The notes beneath the pieces were generated by a model. It was not told the origin of the DNA. It was given only the letters and a program-made list of their open reading frames with translations, and did not search any database. A stretch of 64,000 nucleotides of DNA. Source: Rhizomys pruinosus (taxonomy: Eukaryota > Chordata > Mammalia > Rodentia > Spalacidae). Made by a program: the position numbers and the translations under genes. The stretch's first letter is position 1; the number at the start of each line of letters is the position of its first letter. The stretch spans positions 108,127 through 172,126 of the forward strand of contig VZQC01006369.1 of NCBI GenBank assembly GCA_009823505.1, read 5' to 3'. Shown in pieces: positions 9,946 to 20,545 of the stretch.

Positions 9946-10190
9946 GGGGGATGGAGAGATGGCCTAGCGGTTAAGAGCACCGACCGCTCTTGCAGAGGAC
10001 CCAGGTTCGATCCCCAGCACCCACATGGCGGCCGAGAACCATCTGTAACTCCAATTCCAGGAGAAGCCCAGTTCCAGGGGAATCCGACACCCTCTTCTGA
10101 CCTCCGCTGCATTGCATGACACGGGTGCACAGACCTGCATGCAGACAGTACATTCATACACATAAATAAATAAGAATTTAAAAAAATTAA
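9946..10190 (+). mobile_element. B2 SINE
   Basis: Sense B2 (ATGGAGAGATGGCCTAGCGG). The pol III B box GGTTCGATCCC at 10,004-10,014 is intact. The 3' end is AAATAAATAAG plus A-rich tail. The middle has a duplicated GAGAAGCCCAGTTCCAGG-type segment compared with the other copy at 11.4 kb. Flanks share GGGAATG. Confidence 0.93.
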
Positions 10191-10472
10191 AAAGAAGGGA
10201 ATGATGAGCGAATGGTTCTCGAGGTTCGCACTGTTGTTATCTTAGAGCAGCAAAAGTGAACATTCCATGGGGCTCTTGTAGAAAGCATATCTTTGTTACT
10301 TCTCTCTGAGCTTATGTTTAAGTGCTCAGATCCTGTCTTTCAGCGAATCTTTATTTATTGTCACTGTCACTTTAGTCATCATCATCAACATCATCCCAGT
10401 TCACACTATTGGGGGCACATATTAGGTGACTCAACCTATAGTAAATGCTTTATTGTTTATTAAAATATTTTT

Positions 10473-10731
10473 CCCCTTTTTTTGGTATTTTTGAGACAGG
10501 GTCTCCCTTTAGTCCCAGCTGGCTGGGAGCTGGCTCTGTAAACCAGGCTGACCTTGAACTCACAGAGATCTGCCTGCCTCTGCCTCCCTGAGTGCTCAGA
10601 TAAAAGGTGTGCACCTCCACACCTGGCACTAAAGACGGTTCTTAGCTGCCATGTGGGTTCTGGGAATTGAACCCAGGTCCTCTGCAAGAGCAGTCAGTGC
10701 TCTTAACCACTAAGCCATCTCTCCAGCCCCA
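10473..10731 (-). mobile_element. Chimeric B2(head)-B1 SINE
   Basis: Read on the minus strand: a B2 tRNA-type head of about 100 bases (from GGGGCTGGAGAGATGGCTTA to ACCGTCTTTA) runs directly into a complete B1 with its A-rich tail. One pair of target duplications, ATTAAAATATTTTT at 10,459-10,472 and 10,732-10,745, encloses both parts, and no duplication lies between them. This favours integration as one transcript. Loss of the B2 3' half after a B1 insertion is the alternative. Confidence 0.75.
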
Positions 10732-10749
10732 ATTAAAATATTTTTATCT

Positions 10750-11155
10750 TTAAAAATTTTTTATGCATATGAGCCTGCATGTATGTAAGTGCGCTTGTGT
10801 CATGCAATGCCCACAGAGGTCAGAAGAGAGTGTTGGATCCCCTGGAACTGGAGTTATGGCTGGTTGCTAACTGCCATGTGGGTGTTGGGAAGTGAATGCA
10901 GATCCTCTGCAAGAATAGTCAGTGCTCGCCGGGCGTGGTGGCTCACGCTTTTAATCCTAGTATTTGGAAGGTGGAGGTAGGCAGATCTCTGTGGGTTCAA
11001 GGCCAGCCTGGTCTACAGAGCGAGCTCCAGGACAGCTGGTACTAAAAGGGAGACCCTGTCTCAAAAATACCAAAAAAAGGATAAAACTAAAAAGAAAAAA
11101 ACAAAAAAAGAATAGTCAGTGCTCTTAACTGCTGAGCCATTTCTCCAGCCCCATA
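10750..11155 (-). mobile_element. B2 SINE split by a B1
   Basis: Antisense B2 from TTTTTTATGCATATGAGCCT to CTCTTAACTGCTGAGCC and TTTCTCCAGCCCC, interrupted by a sense B1. Confidence 0.92.
10928..11107 (+). mobile_element. B1 SINE inserted in B2
   Basis: Sense B1 starting GCCGGGCGTGGTGGCTCACG, close to consensus, with A-rich tail. Exact 17-base target duplication AAGAATAGTCAGTGCTC at 10,911-10,927 and 11,108-11,124 within the B2. Confidence 0.95.
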
Positions 11156-11174
11156 AAATGGTTTATTTAGATAG

Positions 11175-11226
11175 TCCAATCCAATCCAATCCAATCCAAT
11201 CCAATCCAATCCAATCCAATCCAATC
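11175..11226 (+). repeat. (TCCAA)n pentanucleotide repeat
   Basis: About ten perfect TCCAA units, read as CCAAT boxes in one register. Confidence 0.97.
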
Positions 11227-11411
11227 CCTATTCTACGAGGTGATCACCAAAACTACCCCCAGTTTACAGATACAAACACTATATTGGCACAAGCAGGATT
11301 CAAAACTGGGATCTGATTTTAGCAGCCACCCTCTGTATCCCCACATTGCTCTGTTCCTTGCTGCCACTGCCCTGGTGACATTTATATACTTGGGCCATAA
11401 AAAGTACTAAA

Positions 11412-11638
11412 CTGCAGGGCTGGAGAGATGGGCTAGTGGTTAAGAGCGCCAACTGCTCTTGCAGAGGACCCGGGTTCGATCCCCAGCACCCACATGGTGG
11501 CTGAAAACTGTCTTCAACTCCAGTTCCAGGGGAATCTGACACCCTCTTTTGACCTCCGTGGCATTGCACGACTCAGGTGCACAAATCTACATGCAGACAG
11601 TATACTCATACACATAAAATAAATAAAATTTTTTTTTA
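11412..11638 (+). mobile_element. B2 SINE
   Basis: Sense B2 with intact B box GGTTCGATCCC and AAATAAATAAAA tail. Target duplication AAAAAGTACTAAA at 11,399-11,411 and 11,639-11,651. Confidence 0.95.
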
Positions 11639-11651
11639 AAAAAGTACTAAA

Positions 11652-12520
11652 GTGCGTCTTGTTTCTGCCTGGAAATAAATTAAATTGTTCTTCAAATGTA
11701 CCGTAAATTTGGAACAGATATAAAAATGTCTAGTTCTCATTTACAAATGAGCTGTGTAGAAGTCACTAAATGTTCTTTCCGGCACAGGACTTTAGAAACA
11801 CACATTAATAAACAAACTGTTAGATCTAAAGTTAAAAATGAATGAATTAATGTCTAACATACTCCAGTTAAAACTCTGGCTATGGGACTTTTTTTTTAAG
11901 TTTACTGGCTGCGTGCTAGCTTAATTTTATCCCATTCTTTTGGACAATCTTAGACAACTTTACTTTGAATTTTCTATCTTGAAGAATTTTACAAGCTGCT
12001 GTGGAGTGTTTTGCATCCAAACGCTGAAACTTATCAAGTACAGGAAGCAGGACAGCATTTAATTCGCCCAGTGTTACTTTATAATGCCTCAAGATTCCAG
12101 AAGAGCTTCATTTCTGGTGTCAGTTTTATGGCTGGTTCTCTGCGACTCTCTGTCCCTGTTCCCATCCCCTAAGCTCACGGACCCTGCTTAGCCTGCTGCT
12201 GGTCCTCGGTCACGGTCACCTGCTAGCTGGCCACCTGTGTGGGCCATGGGGCTTGGCTCCTCTGCAGGGAGGGCTGAGATTTTCTTTCTCTGCTTGTCCC
12301 AAGTTTCTACTCACGTTAAAGACAAGGCGGTGTGCTTGAGCAGGAGGTCTATATGCTGTACTGTCTCGGGGACATTTCGGAACGTTTTTTAGTCATTACT
12401 TCAGGACAGCTACAGACTGGCAGTCTCACCAAGCTGAGGTGAAGGTCACGGAATGGAAAACATTTACTGAAGTTCTGTGAACAACAGAAGGGAAACAGAG
12501 TAGGTCACAACTTAAAATTG

Positions 12521-12522
<2 letters not shown>
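11652..12522. other. Unassigned sequence
   Basis: No repeat family or coding pattern recognised. Confidence 0.5.

Positions 12523-12566
<44 letters not shown>
12523..12566 (+). repeat. (TG)n microsatellite
   Basis: About 20 uninterrupted TG units followed by ACGCACACACACAT, which can pair with the TG run as a small hairpin. Confidence 0.97.
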
Positions 12567-12567
<1 letters not shown>

Positions 12568-12821
12568 CACACACACATGTAGGGCAGAGGGCAATCTCAA
12601 TATTCTTCAGGTACTGTCCATCTTTTCTTGTGATATTTATTTTCATTTGTGCAGTTGTTAATTTTGCAAACGTAGAATACGTCTGTTCTAGTTCACCCAG
12701 GCCTGAGGTTGCAGTGCGGGCAGGATGTTTTCAAGGTCTCTTACTGACATGAAACTTGCCAACTAGGATAGGCTGGGGATCACAATGCTTGCTATCATGT
12801 CTGGCTTTTTCTTTTTTAAAA

Positions 12822-12908
12822 AAATCATGGGTTTGGGGGATCAAACTTGAGTCGTCATACTTGTAAGACAAGCACTTTACCAATTATGCTTGTACTACTC
12901 CCCGGCTC
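12822..12908 (-). mobile_element. ID-like (tRNA-derived) SINE
   Basis: On the minus strand: GTAAAGTGCTTGTCTTACAA followed by GTTTGATCCCCC (B-box-like) and a short A-rich end. This matches the ID/BC1 layout but is diverged. Confidence 0.65.
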
Positions 12909-14290
12909 CTCTAATTTGCCTTCATAGTCCCTCAGTGTCCCTGTCCTGGAGCCTCTGATCCACCTGCTTTCTGAAGGGCTTCCCTGACCAACTTCTGTGC
13001 TTAAGTTTGGGAATGTAAGATTATTATATGAAAAATCTATTCTTTTCCGCACTGTCCTGTGAGTAGCCACTAGCTGCGTGTGGTCATTTAAATTTAACTT
13101 AAGTTAAAAAAGTCAATTTCTCAGTCGACTCGGCCACATTTCACGTTCTCAGTGTCCACACAACTATGGGCCAGCACAGGCTGGGAACATTTTAGTTGAG
13201 ATGGAAATTTCTATGGGGCAGTACTGTACTCTCTTCACGTCTCCGTACTTCCTCTCCTAGTCCCTGGTTTCTCACACCCTCCTCTTCCCCTACCCCCCAA
13301 TTTGATGGTCCAAATTCCATTAATCTATTATGCAGAAAAATTGGCTGTTCAAAGGTGGCCCAAAGGGCTTCTTTGTTCTTTTCACTGAAAAAGACCGGTG
13401 ATGCTCTCTGACATGTTGTCTTAAAACCAAAGACCCATCTAGCCTAAGAGGAATGTTCTCTTGATGCTCAAAGATACAACTATCCACAGTTAGCCCAGGA
13501 TGCTCTAAAACCATGGCACTGGTTTTCAAATGTGGCATGTGGAAGCAGTTTTGTGACTTTATCCATCACACAGTAGATAAAGAAGCACAAGACGTTCTAA
13601 GTCAACTCTTTTGGTTCAGGGCTATAAAAAGCAAAGGGAAGAAAATAAAAAGAGAATTATAGTGCAGCCTTAGGCATAACATCAATTTTTAAATGGAAAA
13701 TATTTGAGTTGTGCTGAGGAACAGTTCTGTACACCATGTAGAATAATCTGTCAGATGACCATCTAAACAAATGAACTGAAGCAATACAGGGTAGACTTAC
13801 GATGTCTTTGCTGTTGAAAATAACTCACCTATTATTTAGAAAGCAAAAAACTGCATGTTAAGGTGGGTGGCTTACATAGCAACAACTTTGTATTCTGAAG
13901 ACTGCATGCTAAAGCATGTTATACACCAAAGTTGATGTTTGCCTGGGAGAAGAGATAATTCATCTTCTCCAAGCAATGACAAATGTATTTATAATCCAGG
14001 TTTTCCAGTCAAGCAATAGATTGTAAAAATGCTAGGACTGAAGCTTTTATTTTCAGACATTTATTCCTGGGATTTTCTCAAGAACAAAAAAAAGTAAAAA
14101 CACATAAACAAAAACCTTGCTAAGAGGCTCTCAGGGGATGTAGCTGGTGTTCTGTCCATTTGCACCGCCCCTCAACACTTAGACTCCACGTGACTGAGAT
14201 AGCCTTTGAGTTTGGTGTGTGTCATTCTGGGTTCTTTGCTCTGAAAGATAGTTGAATTTACTCTTCCTTCTGTGTCTTTGATAGGATAGC
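12909..14290. other. Unassigned sequence, 1.4 kb
   Basis: Ordinary composition, no SINE and no convincing open frame; short frames at 13.2-13.5 kb lie on opposite strands. Confidence 0.5.
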
Positions 14291-14299
14291 TAGTATTAT

Positions 14300-14655
14300 T
14301 CATTACTTTTCCTGTTGCTGGGACGAAATAACTGACAAAAAGCAATTTAAGGGAGGGAGGATATATTTTGGCTTACAGTTCAAAGACAGAGGCTGTCAGA
14401 GCAGGGCAGCATGGCGGCAGGCATTTGAGAAGGCAACTGGTCACACGGCATCTCGTCACGAAGCAGAGAGATGAATGCCTGTGCTCAGTTCCCTTTCTCC
14501 TTTCCATTCAGTCAGAGTCCAGGGAATGACGCCACCCATGGTGTGCACCTCAGTTTACCTAATCTAGATAATCTCTCGTGGACATCCCCCAGAGGCTGAG
14601 TGAGCTTCTATGTGATTCTAGTTCTCATCAAGTTGGCAGTTGTGATTAACTTCCA
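14300..14655 (-). mobile_element. Mid-repetitive rodent element (family not assigned)
   Basis: Minus-strand reading ends AAGCCAAAATATATCCTCCC, TTTTTGTCAGTTATTTCGTC, like the tail of the copy at 59.6 kb. The other end (CTCATCAAGTTGGCAGTTGT on plus) resembles the start of the copy at 19.4 kb. An old, abundant rodent repeat by its look. Confidence 0.55.
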
Positions 14656-14760
14656 TAAGAAAAAGCTGAGCCCTGATTGGGGAAAGGGGCTGAGCATGTG
14701 CTACACTGAGCTGAGCACAGGCCTGTGCTCTGTGCTCTGTTTTTATTTTGTTGTTGTTAA

Positions 14761-14806
14761 TATTTCTTTCTTCCTTCCTTCCCTCTTCCTTCCTTTCCTT
14801 CTTCCC

Positions 14807-14857
<51 letters not shown>

Positions 14858-14870
14858 CTTTCTTTCTTTC
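14761..14870 (+). repeat. (TTCC/TTTC)n polypyrimidine tract
   Basis: An interrupted CTTCC part followed by about 15 TTTC units; strong strand asymmetry over 110 bases. Confidence 0.97.
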
Positions 14871-14961
14871 ACAAGGTATTGCTATATAGCCCCTGTATCT
14901 TCTTGAACCCCAGATCTTCCTATCTTGGCCTTATGTTGTATTTTCAACTAGAAATTATTAT

Positions 14962-15119
14962 TTAAAATTTTTTTATTTTATGTGTGTAAGTGCACCTGTG
15001 CCATGTGATGCCTGCAGAGGCCCGAAGAAGGTGTCGGATTCTTCTGAAGTTACAGATGGTTGTTACCTGCCATGTGGGTGCAGCCAGTACTCTTAACCCC
15101 TGAGCCATCTCTCCAGCCC
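14962..15119 (-). mobile_element. B2 SINE, internally shortened
   Basis: Antisense B2 with GCAGAGGCCCGAAGAAGGTG and CCATCTCTCCAGCCCC; the part with TGGGAACTGAACC is missing. Confidence 0.88.
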
Positions 15120-15139
15120 CTAATTATTATTATTATTAT

Positions 15140-15280
15140 TTTTTTTGCAACAGGGTCTCCCTGTAGCCCTAGTTGGCCGAGAACTCACCTATATAGACCA
15201 GACTGACTTTGATCTTACAGAGATCTGCCACCCTCTGCCTCCTGAGTACTGGAATAAAAGGTGTATGCCACTATGCCTGG

Positions 15281-15281
<1 letters not shown>
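15140..15281 (-). mobile_element. B1 SINE between ATT repeats
   Basis: Antisense, somewhat diverged B1 (CAACAGGGTCTCCCTGTAGC ... CCACTATGCCTGGC). It is bordered by TTA/ATT repeats on both sides, consistent with insertion into or near such a repeat. Confidence 0.88.
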
Positions 15282-15320
<39 letters not shown>

Positions 15321-15321
15321 G
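15282..15321 (+). repeat. (ATT)n microsatellite
   Basis: About 13 perfect ATT units; a shorter TTA run lies at 15,122-15,141. Confidence 0.97.
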
Positions 15322-15450
15322 AAAAGGGGCCTAATTATATAATTCTGAGTGATCTGAAACTTGTAGTAGAGACCAGGCTAGTCCTCTAACTCACAGAATC
15401 CATCTGACTCTGCCTCCCAGTGTGCCACCTCAACTAGAATGCCCAGCCTC
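15322..15450 (-). mobile_element. Degraded B1
   Basis: GAGACCAGGCTAGTCCTCTA and CTGACTCTGCCTCCCAGTGT remain in antisense B1 order. CTCAACTAGAAT occurs twice near its right end. Confidence 0.7.
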
Positions 15451-16150
15451 AACTAGAATCTTTGATGGACCACAAGCTAAGTGTCACAGATCAAGGGGCA
15501 CAATAGAGGAGGATAATACAGGAGAAGGATATGAAAGAGGGAGAAAATATATCAGATGGCTGTGAATGTGGAAGGATACTTTAGCTAGCTGAGACTTCGC
15601 TCCTGTTGTCTGCCTGGATCTTCTGCATTATTTTCTTGTATAATGCATATATTCATGACTTTGCATAGCCTCTACTTTCATAAGCTCTTGAGCAGTGGCT
15701 GAGAGACCTACCTTCGTTGACCTCTGTGGAATTGGGGAACAGGAATTGGCCAGTTGAGAGGTTTAGGCAGAGATGAAGGCGGCTACAAGAAAAGCAGGGG
15801 GTGCTTTCCAGGCTGATGGAAAAGGAAGGGCAGAGGTGTTGACATACAGGCAAGGGAGGGAAAGTGTATCATCAGACATGGTGAACTGGGCAGGGCTGGC
15901 CTTGGTAGGATTTGGGGTCTATTCTAAAAGTGAAGGGAATTTTCTGACACACACAAAGCAGGAGAGTTGTTTGATAAGATTTGCACTCTTGAGGTTGTGG
16001 CACTTTTATCTTGGGTGTAGTCAGGAGCTATCTAATTGGATTTAAGGCTCACTCAGTGGGAGGGAACTCATGTGCAGTACTGTAAACATAGCCAAATACA
16101 CATTACTGGAGAGGTCATAGAGAAAAACCCACTTTTGTCACACCTCTAGG
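15451..16150. other. Unassigned sequence
   Basis: Ordinary composition with no gene or repeat recognised. Confidence 0.5.
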
Positions 16151-16329
16151 CCAATGAATTTGTTACTGTGTTCTAAACACGTATCTTCATATTTAGAGAC
16201 AAGTGTACCTCTTACCGCTCATCAAAGAAACTTCTTGTTGCAACAGATGGAGACTATTATAAAGTTCCACAACTGATCAAACCTACAGAATAGGTGTCTG
16301 TGAGATGCTCACCCTTAAGTGACACATTG

Positions 16330-16800
16330 ACAATGCACTCTCTACACATAAGTAAGGCTCAGGGAACAACATAGCAGAACAAGAGGTAGACAGAATAATA
16401 ATGTAGCCCTCAACTCTCACCAGAGAAGCTTCCATATCTCACAGACAGTGATTAACACAGAGACCCACAACTGGCCAACAAGCAGAGAATAAGAGGCTGC
16501 AGAGTGCTTGTCCCTGAATAGGACACCTATATCAAACTTCTGCCTCAAGGCTCAGGGACCACTGCAGAAGAGGGTGCAGAAAGATTGTAAGAGCCAGACA
16601 TGGTTGATGACCCAAGGAACAGACTTTTCCAGACAGCTGGCAAGCTACTCATATGAACTTACAGCAATGATAACAGTATGCATAAGATCTATGCAAGCTC
16701 GAGCCGGCCAAAATCCAAGCATAGAAGTGGGGAAGTGGGGGATAAGCCCCAACATTAGCTGATTCACACTCTTAAGGCCTCAATGGTTTCTTCGTGGAGA
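16330..16800 (+). mobile_element. L1 3' UTR fragment (Lx-like)
   Basis: Contains AAGGCTCAGGGACCACTGCA, AGAAAGATTGTAAGAGCCAG, an AACTTACAGCAATGATAAC block and a GGGGAAGTGGGGGATAAGCC segment. These occur in this order in older rodent L1 3' untranslated regions. No poly(A) end is clear. Identification is by recognition of these phrases. Confidence 0.6.
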
Positions 16801-17748
16801 GTGGATGGGGAAGATGTAGAGGCAAACATTTACTGCTTGTGTGGGCTCCTTTTGTTTTTATTTTAATTGTAAACACAGCAAGGAAAAGTTAAGCAACAGG
16901 AAGTAGTTGCACAGCAAGCAAACAGAAAGAAAATCAACACTTATTGGCAAGAGTTTCTCTGAGCCAGGCCTGACAATCCTGCCCCCGCCAATCACCCTGG
17001 CCCAGGCCTTGCTGCAGCCTCAGGAATTGAGGGAGACAATGGTTAGGTGTCACCGAGGAAATGCAAGTGTCCACTTGCTGAGAGCAGTGGGCATGGAGTG
17101 TATTTCAGAGGACTTTAGGAGGCAGAGTCCAGTGGATGTGGTATTGGATCTGCCACTAGACATGAAGGAGAAGGTGGCATCAAAGATGTAGCATCTTATG
17201 CATACAGCATATGATTTTGTAAGGCAGACTCTCGTTGGGAGATGGGGAGTGGGAAGAATTTCAGAGATGTGGGAAGCAAAACCCTTGAGCCAGACGACCC
17301 CAGGGTCTCACCAAAGGGCTCCCAGACGAGGATCTGGGAACCTCATATGCTAGCGAGACTTCCATGCAGAGTCGCTAAACCCTGCCTTGAGGAGCTCACT
17401 CCAGGGAAGGTGATCCTGGCTCTAGGTGGTTCTGTGAGGTTGTAAGAAGCCCATTTAAATCTTGGATGTAAGATTTAAAGGAAAACTGCCATATTAATCA
17501 TAGGAAGATTTTGAAATTTACAGGCAAATTAAAAAACACGTACCATGTTTGAATAAAAAATTGGGAAAACAATCAGCAAACAAGACAGAAGTGGAAATCC
17601 TAACAATATAAAGAGCCCCTACTCATACACAAACAAAGTGAAGGCTCCAAAGGAAACATAGGCAAAGGCTGCGGACTGACGTGGCGGACAGAGAGTGTGG
17701 CTGGCAGACGGAGAAAAGTGTTTAGCATCATTATTAGTTTTATTAAAG
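16801..17748. other. Unassigned sequence
   Basis: Nothing recognised; open frames at 16,907-17,445 have no known features. Confidence 0.5.
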
Positions 17749-17759
17749 AAACAGAAATG

Positions 17760-17916
17760 GCCGGGTGTGGTGGTGCATGCCTTTAATCTCAGCACTTGGG
17801 AGGCAAAGGCAGGCAGATCTCTGTGAGTTCAAGGCCAGCCTGGTCTACAGAGTGAGCTCCATGCCAGCTGGGACTAAAGGGAGACCCTGTCTCAAAAATG
17901 CCAAAAACAAAAACAA
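17760..17916 (+). mobile_element. B1 SINE
   Basis: Sense B1 (GCCGGGTGTGGTGGTGCATG) with AAAAAC tail. Target duplication AAACAGAAATG at 17,749-17,759 and 17,917-17,927. Confidence 0.95.
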
Positions 17917-17988
17917 AAACAGAAATGAAAACAAGAATGGCATGCTTTGAAACACCAATTTAGGGCACATTTAAAAAAATGATGAGTC

Positions 17989-18150
17989 AGCTGGGTGTGG
18001 TGGTGCATGCCTTTAATCCCAGTCCGTGGGAGGCAGAGGCAGGTGGATCTCTGTGAGTTTCAGGCCAGCCTGGTCTACAGAGAGAGCTCAGGCCAACTAG
18101 GACTAAAGAGATACCCTGTCTCAAAAAGACAAAAAAAAAAAAAAAGAAAA
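17989..18150 (+). mobile_element. B1 SINE
   Basis: Sense B1 (AGCTGGGTGTGGTGGTGCAT) with long A tail. Flanks AAATGATGAGTCA and AAAGACGAGTCA form an imperfect duplication. Confidence 0.93.
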
Positions 18151-18159
18151 AAGACGAGT

Positions 18160-18967
18160 CACTCCATGCAAGTCACTGATTTGGCTACTGAGAGAGTACA
18201 TGAGTCAAATCATGTGAGGAGCAAATTAGTAATCTATCATAGCAATTTAAAAGAGTTTAAAATTGGAAATCACATAGATTTTCCAAATAAAATATTTAAA
18301 GATGTCACATGCTGACATTGGAAAATATTTAATGATATAGAGAGATGCATATGCTATCATGTTAAGTGACTGAAAGTAACATGCTAAATTATAGATACAG
18401 CGTGATCACAGCTATGCAAATAAATATGCATGCTGATAGCTTGGGAAAAAAAAATGTATCCATCTACCAGTGATTATCTTTGTGTATTGTAATTACCAGT
18501 GATTTTATTTTCATTCTACTTTTTGCTTCTCCTCCAGTGCAGAATTAGAGAAATTAAAAAATAACATTTGTGAGAAATAAATATGTACTTATCTTACTTA
18601 GCTAATGGCTTCTGCTCTAATGGTTGCAGGTACTTTAATGGGCTAATGGAATTTTCTCAAGTTATTTACATGTTGCTGGTGATGACTCAGTTGCTGTGAT
18701 GGCCCTCAGTAAGTGCCAGGCACCACAATGAACACTTCAAATGAATTAGCCCATTAAGAACTCGTATATGTAAAACAGGTCAGATTATTAACTGTATTCT
18801 ATAGAAATGCTGGTAAGTAACTTTGCCAGGGTCACAGAGCTAGTCAGTGGTGGAGCTAGGGTTTGAGTTCAGGTAATATGGTTCCAGTTCCTTTTTCGAT
18901 GCTCTGTGTAGCTCAGCCCAAGGAAATACATAGGTTATGTTTCAGAAAGTATGTAATAAAGCCGCAT
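18160..18967. other. Unassigned AT-rich sequence
   Basis: No repeat family or gene recognised. Confidence 0.5.
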
Positions 18968-18984
18968 AAAAATAAATGAGCATT

Positions 18985-19148
18985 GGCCAGGTGTGGTGGC
19001 ACATGCCTTTGATCCCAGAACTCAAGAGTCAGAGGCAGGCGGATCTCTGTGAGGTTAAGGCCAGCTTGGTCTACATATCGAGTTCCATGCCTACTGGGAC
19101 TAAAGGGAGACCCTGTCTCAAAAAGACCAAAAGATAAAAAAAAAAAAA
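18985..19148 (+). mobile_element. B1 SINE
   Basis: Sense B1 (GGCCAGGTGTGGTGGCACAT) with A tail; AAATGAGCAT flanks it on both sides. Confidence 0.94.
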
Positions 19149-19387
19149 AAATGAGCATCAAACAATACTAATACTGGCAAGTGACAGGTACGAGTCATGA
19201 ATATCATCTAAGAATTAAAAGTGACATGGATGACTTCAGAGTCCCTTTTGGTTGTAATTTTTTAGGACTGTGTCTGTTAGCTAGACAAACTGACTTTTAT
19301 GCTAATTATTTTCTTTCCAGCTTTTTTACTAGAAAGCCTCTGTATAACCTCTGATGCTGCCCCTCCCCATGACACGGTTGCTCAGAG

Positions 19388-19808
19388 TTGGGGTCCATCT
19401 TACAGTTTAATCTTGTCAACTTGACAGGATCTGGAATCTGCTAGTAGACACACCTCTTAGCAGATCTGGGAGGAGGATTCCAGGGAGGATGCGAGGAGGA
19501 AAGCTCATCCTCAGAATGGCCAGCGCCTTCCAAGAGTGGTCCAGATATAAAGAGTTCTGGGGAATGCCGCTGCTGTGGCTGCCACTGTGGCCACTATCCC
19601 CCTCTGACGTCAGACTCCAGCATCTTCAGCCATGTAACACGGACCAGAAACGCTCTAGGAACCTTCCCAGCTCTATGTGCCAAACTGTGACTTCTGAGGC
19701 ATCCATATTTGTGGGTTGAAGGTTCTCAGCCTCTCCAGGGTGCTGACAGCCATTGTTGTATTACCCATACTATAGAGTGTAAACCAATCAAATAAGTCCC
19801 CTTTTATA
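19388..19808 (+). mobile_element. Mid-repetitive rodent element (family not assigned)
   Basis: Starts with TTTAATCTTGTCAACTTGAC and ends AATCAAATAAGTCCCCTTTT. Same general layout as the elements at 6.4, 14.3 and 25.8 kb, but with an internal part of its own. Confidence 0.55.
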
Positions 19809-19821
19809 ATATATGTACATT

Positions 19822-19949
19822 TTTTTTTTGAGACAGGGTGTCTTTGAGACAGCGTCTCAGCTGTAGCCCCAGGTGGCCTGGAACTCACTGGCCTTGAACT
19901 CAGAGATCCGCCTGCCTCTGCCTCCCAAGTGCTCCCCACCACGGCGGCC
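19822..19949 (-). mobile_element. B1 SINE with internal rearrangement
   Basis: Antisense B1 in which the GAGACAG(G/C)GTGTCTTTGAGACAG part is repeated and the middle shortened. Exact target duplication ATATATGTACATT at 19,809-19,821 and 19,950-19,962. Confidence 0.93.
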
Positions 19950-19962
19950 ATATATGTACATT

Positions 19963-20544
19963 CTATGTCTGCTGTTCCTCTAGGCAGCCATGCTGTGATG
20001 GAGTATCATCTTCTCTGCCCTTGTCTGGGGAAACTATTTTTACTTTGTCTATGAAGCTGGGCTTGACCTTCCTTGAGAGGCCAAGACAGACAATGCTGAT
20101 GCCCCTCAGGACCCACTGTCACCACCCAACTTTTCCTCCAGATCCATAACCAGACTCGAGTCTCAGCAGACCTCGAGAGGAGAGGCTCAGGGTGTGCCCC
20201 ATGAGGGAGTCTGCTGTACTAGAAATGTCGAGTTTTCTAATTCATACAAGCAGAATATGTGTTGGAATGGGTTTTAAGGATGTCAGATAGTAAGTACAAA
20301 AGACTAGATCAGGCTGAATTTATTGATCCACAGCCACTGAGCAGGGACTCTAGATTTAAGGCTTATTTGTTGGGTTGGCTAAAGTATAGTCAAAGGAAGG
20401 CCTGCTGTGACGAGCTAGAGATGCCTGGTATCCCTTATCCCTTGATTTTCATTCAAAAGGGGGGGTTGGAATGCTAGAATGGATTTGCCAGTAAAACTGA
20501 CTCTTCTACAATGTGTAAGTGCAGAAAATGTGCCTTTCACTAAN
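19963..20544. other. Unassigned sequence up to the N
   Basis: Clean, unique-looking sequence. It has no copy in the rest of the window, unlike everything just right of the N. Confidence 0.6.
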
Positions 20545-20545
20545 T
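20545..20545. other. Single N: probable contig join
   Basis: The only ambiguous base in the window. Similarity to 55,242-51,490 (reverse complement) begins at the very next base (TGGTCTCCAGGGATGATGTG), so this is a breakpoint. Confidence 0.85.

Noticed and set aside
11175..11226. Telomere-like or CRISPR-like short tandem array
   Set aside because: A pentamer microsatellite without spacers; not TTAGGG and not CRISPR.
14618..14872. Lysine/arginine-glutamate-rich frame (KERKKERKK)
   Set aside because: Simple translation of the TTTC microsatellite.
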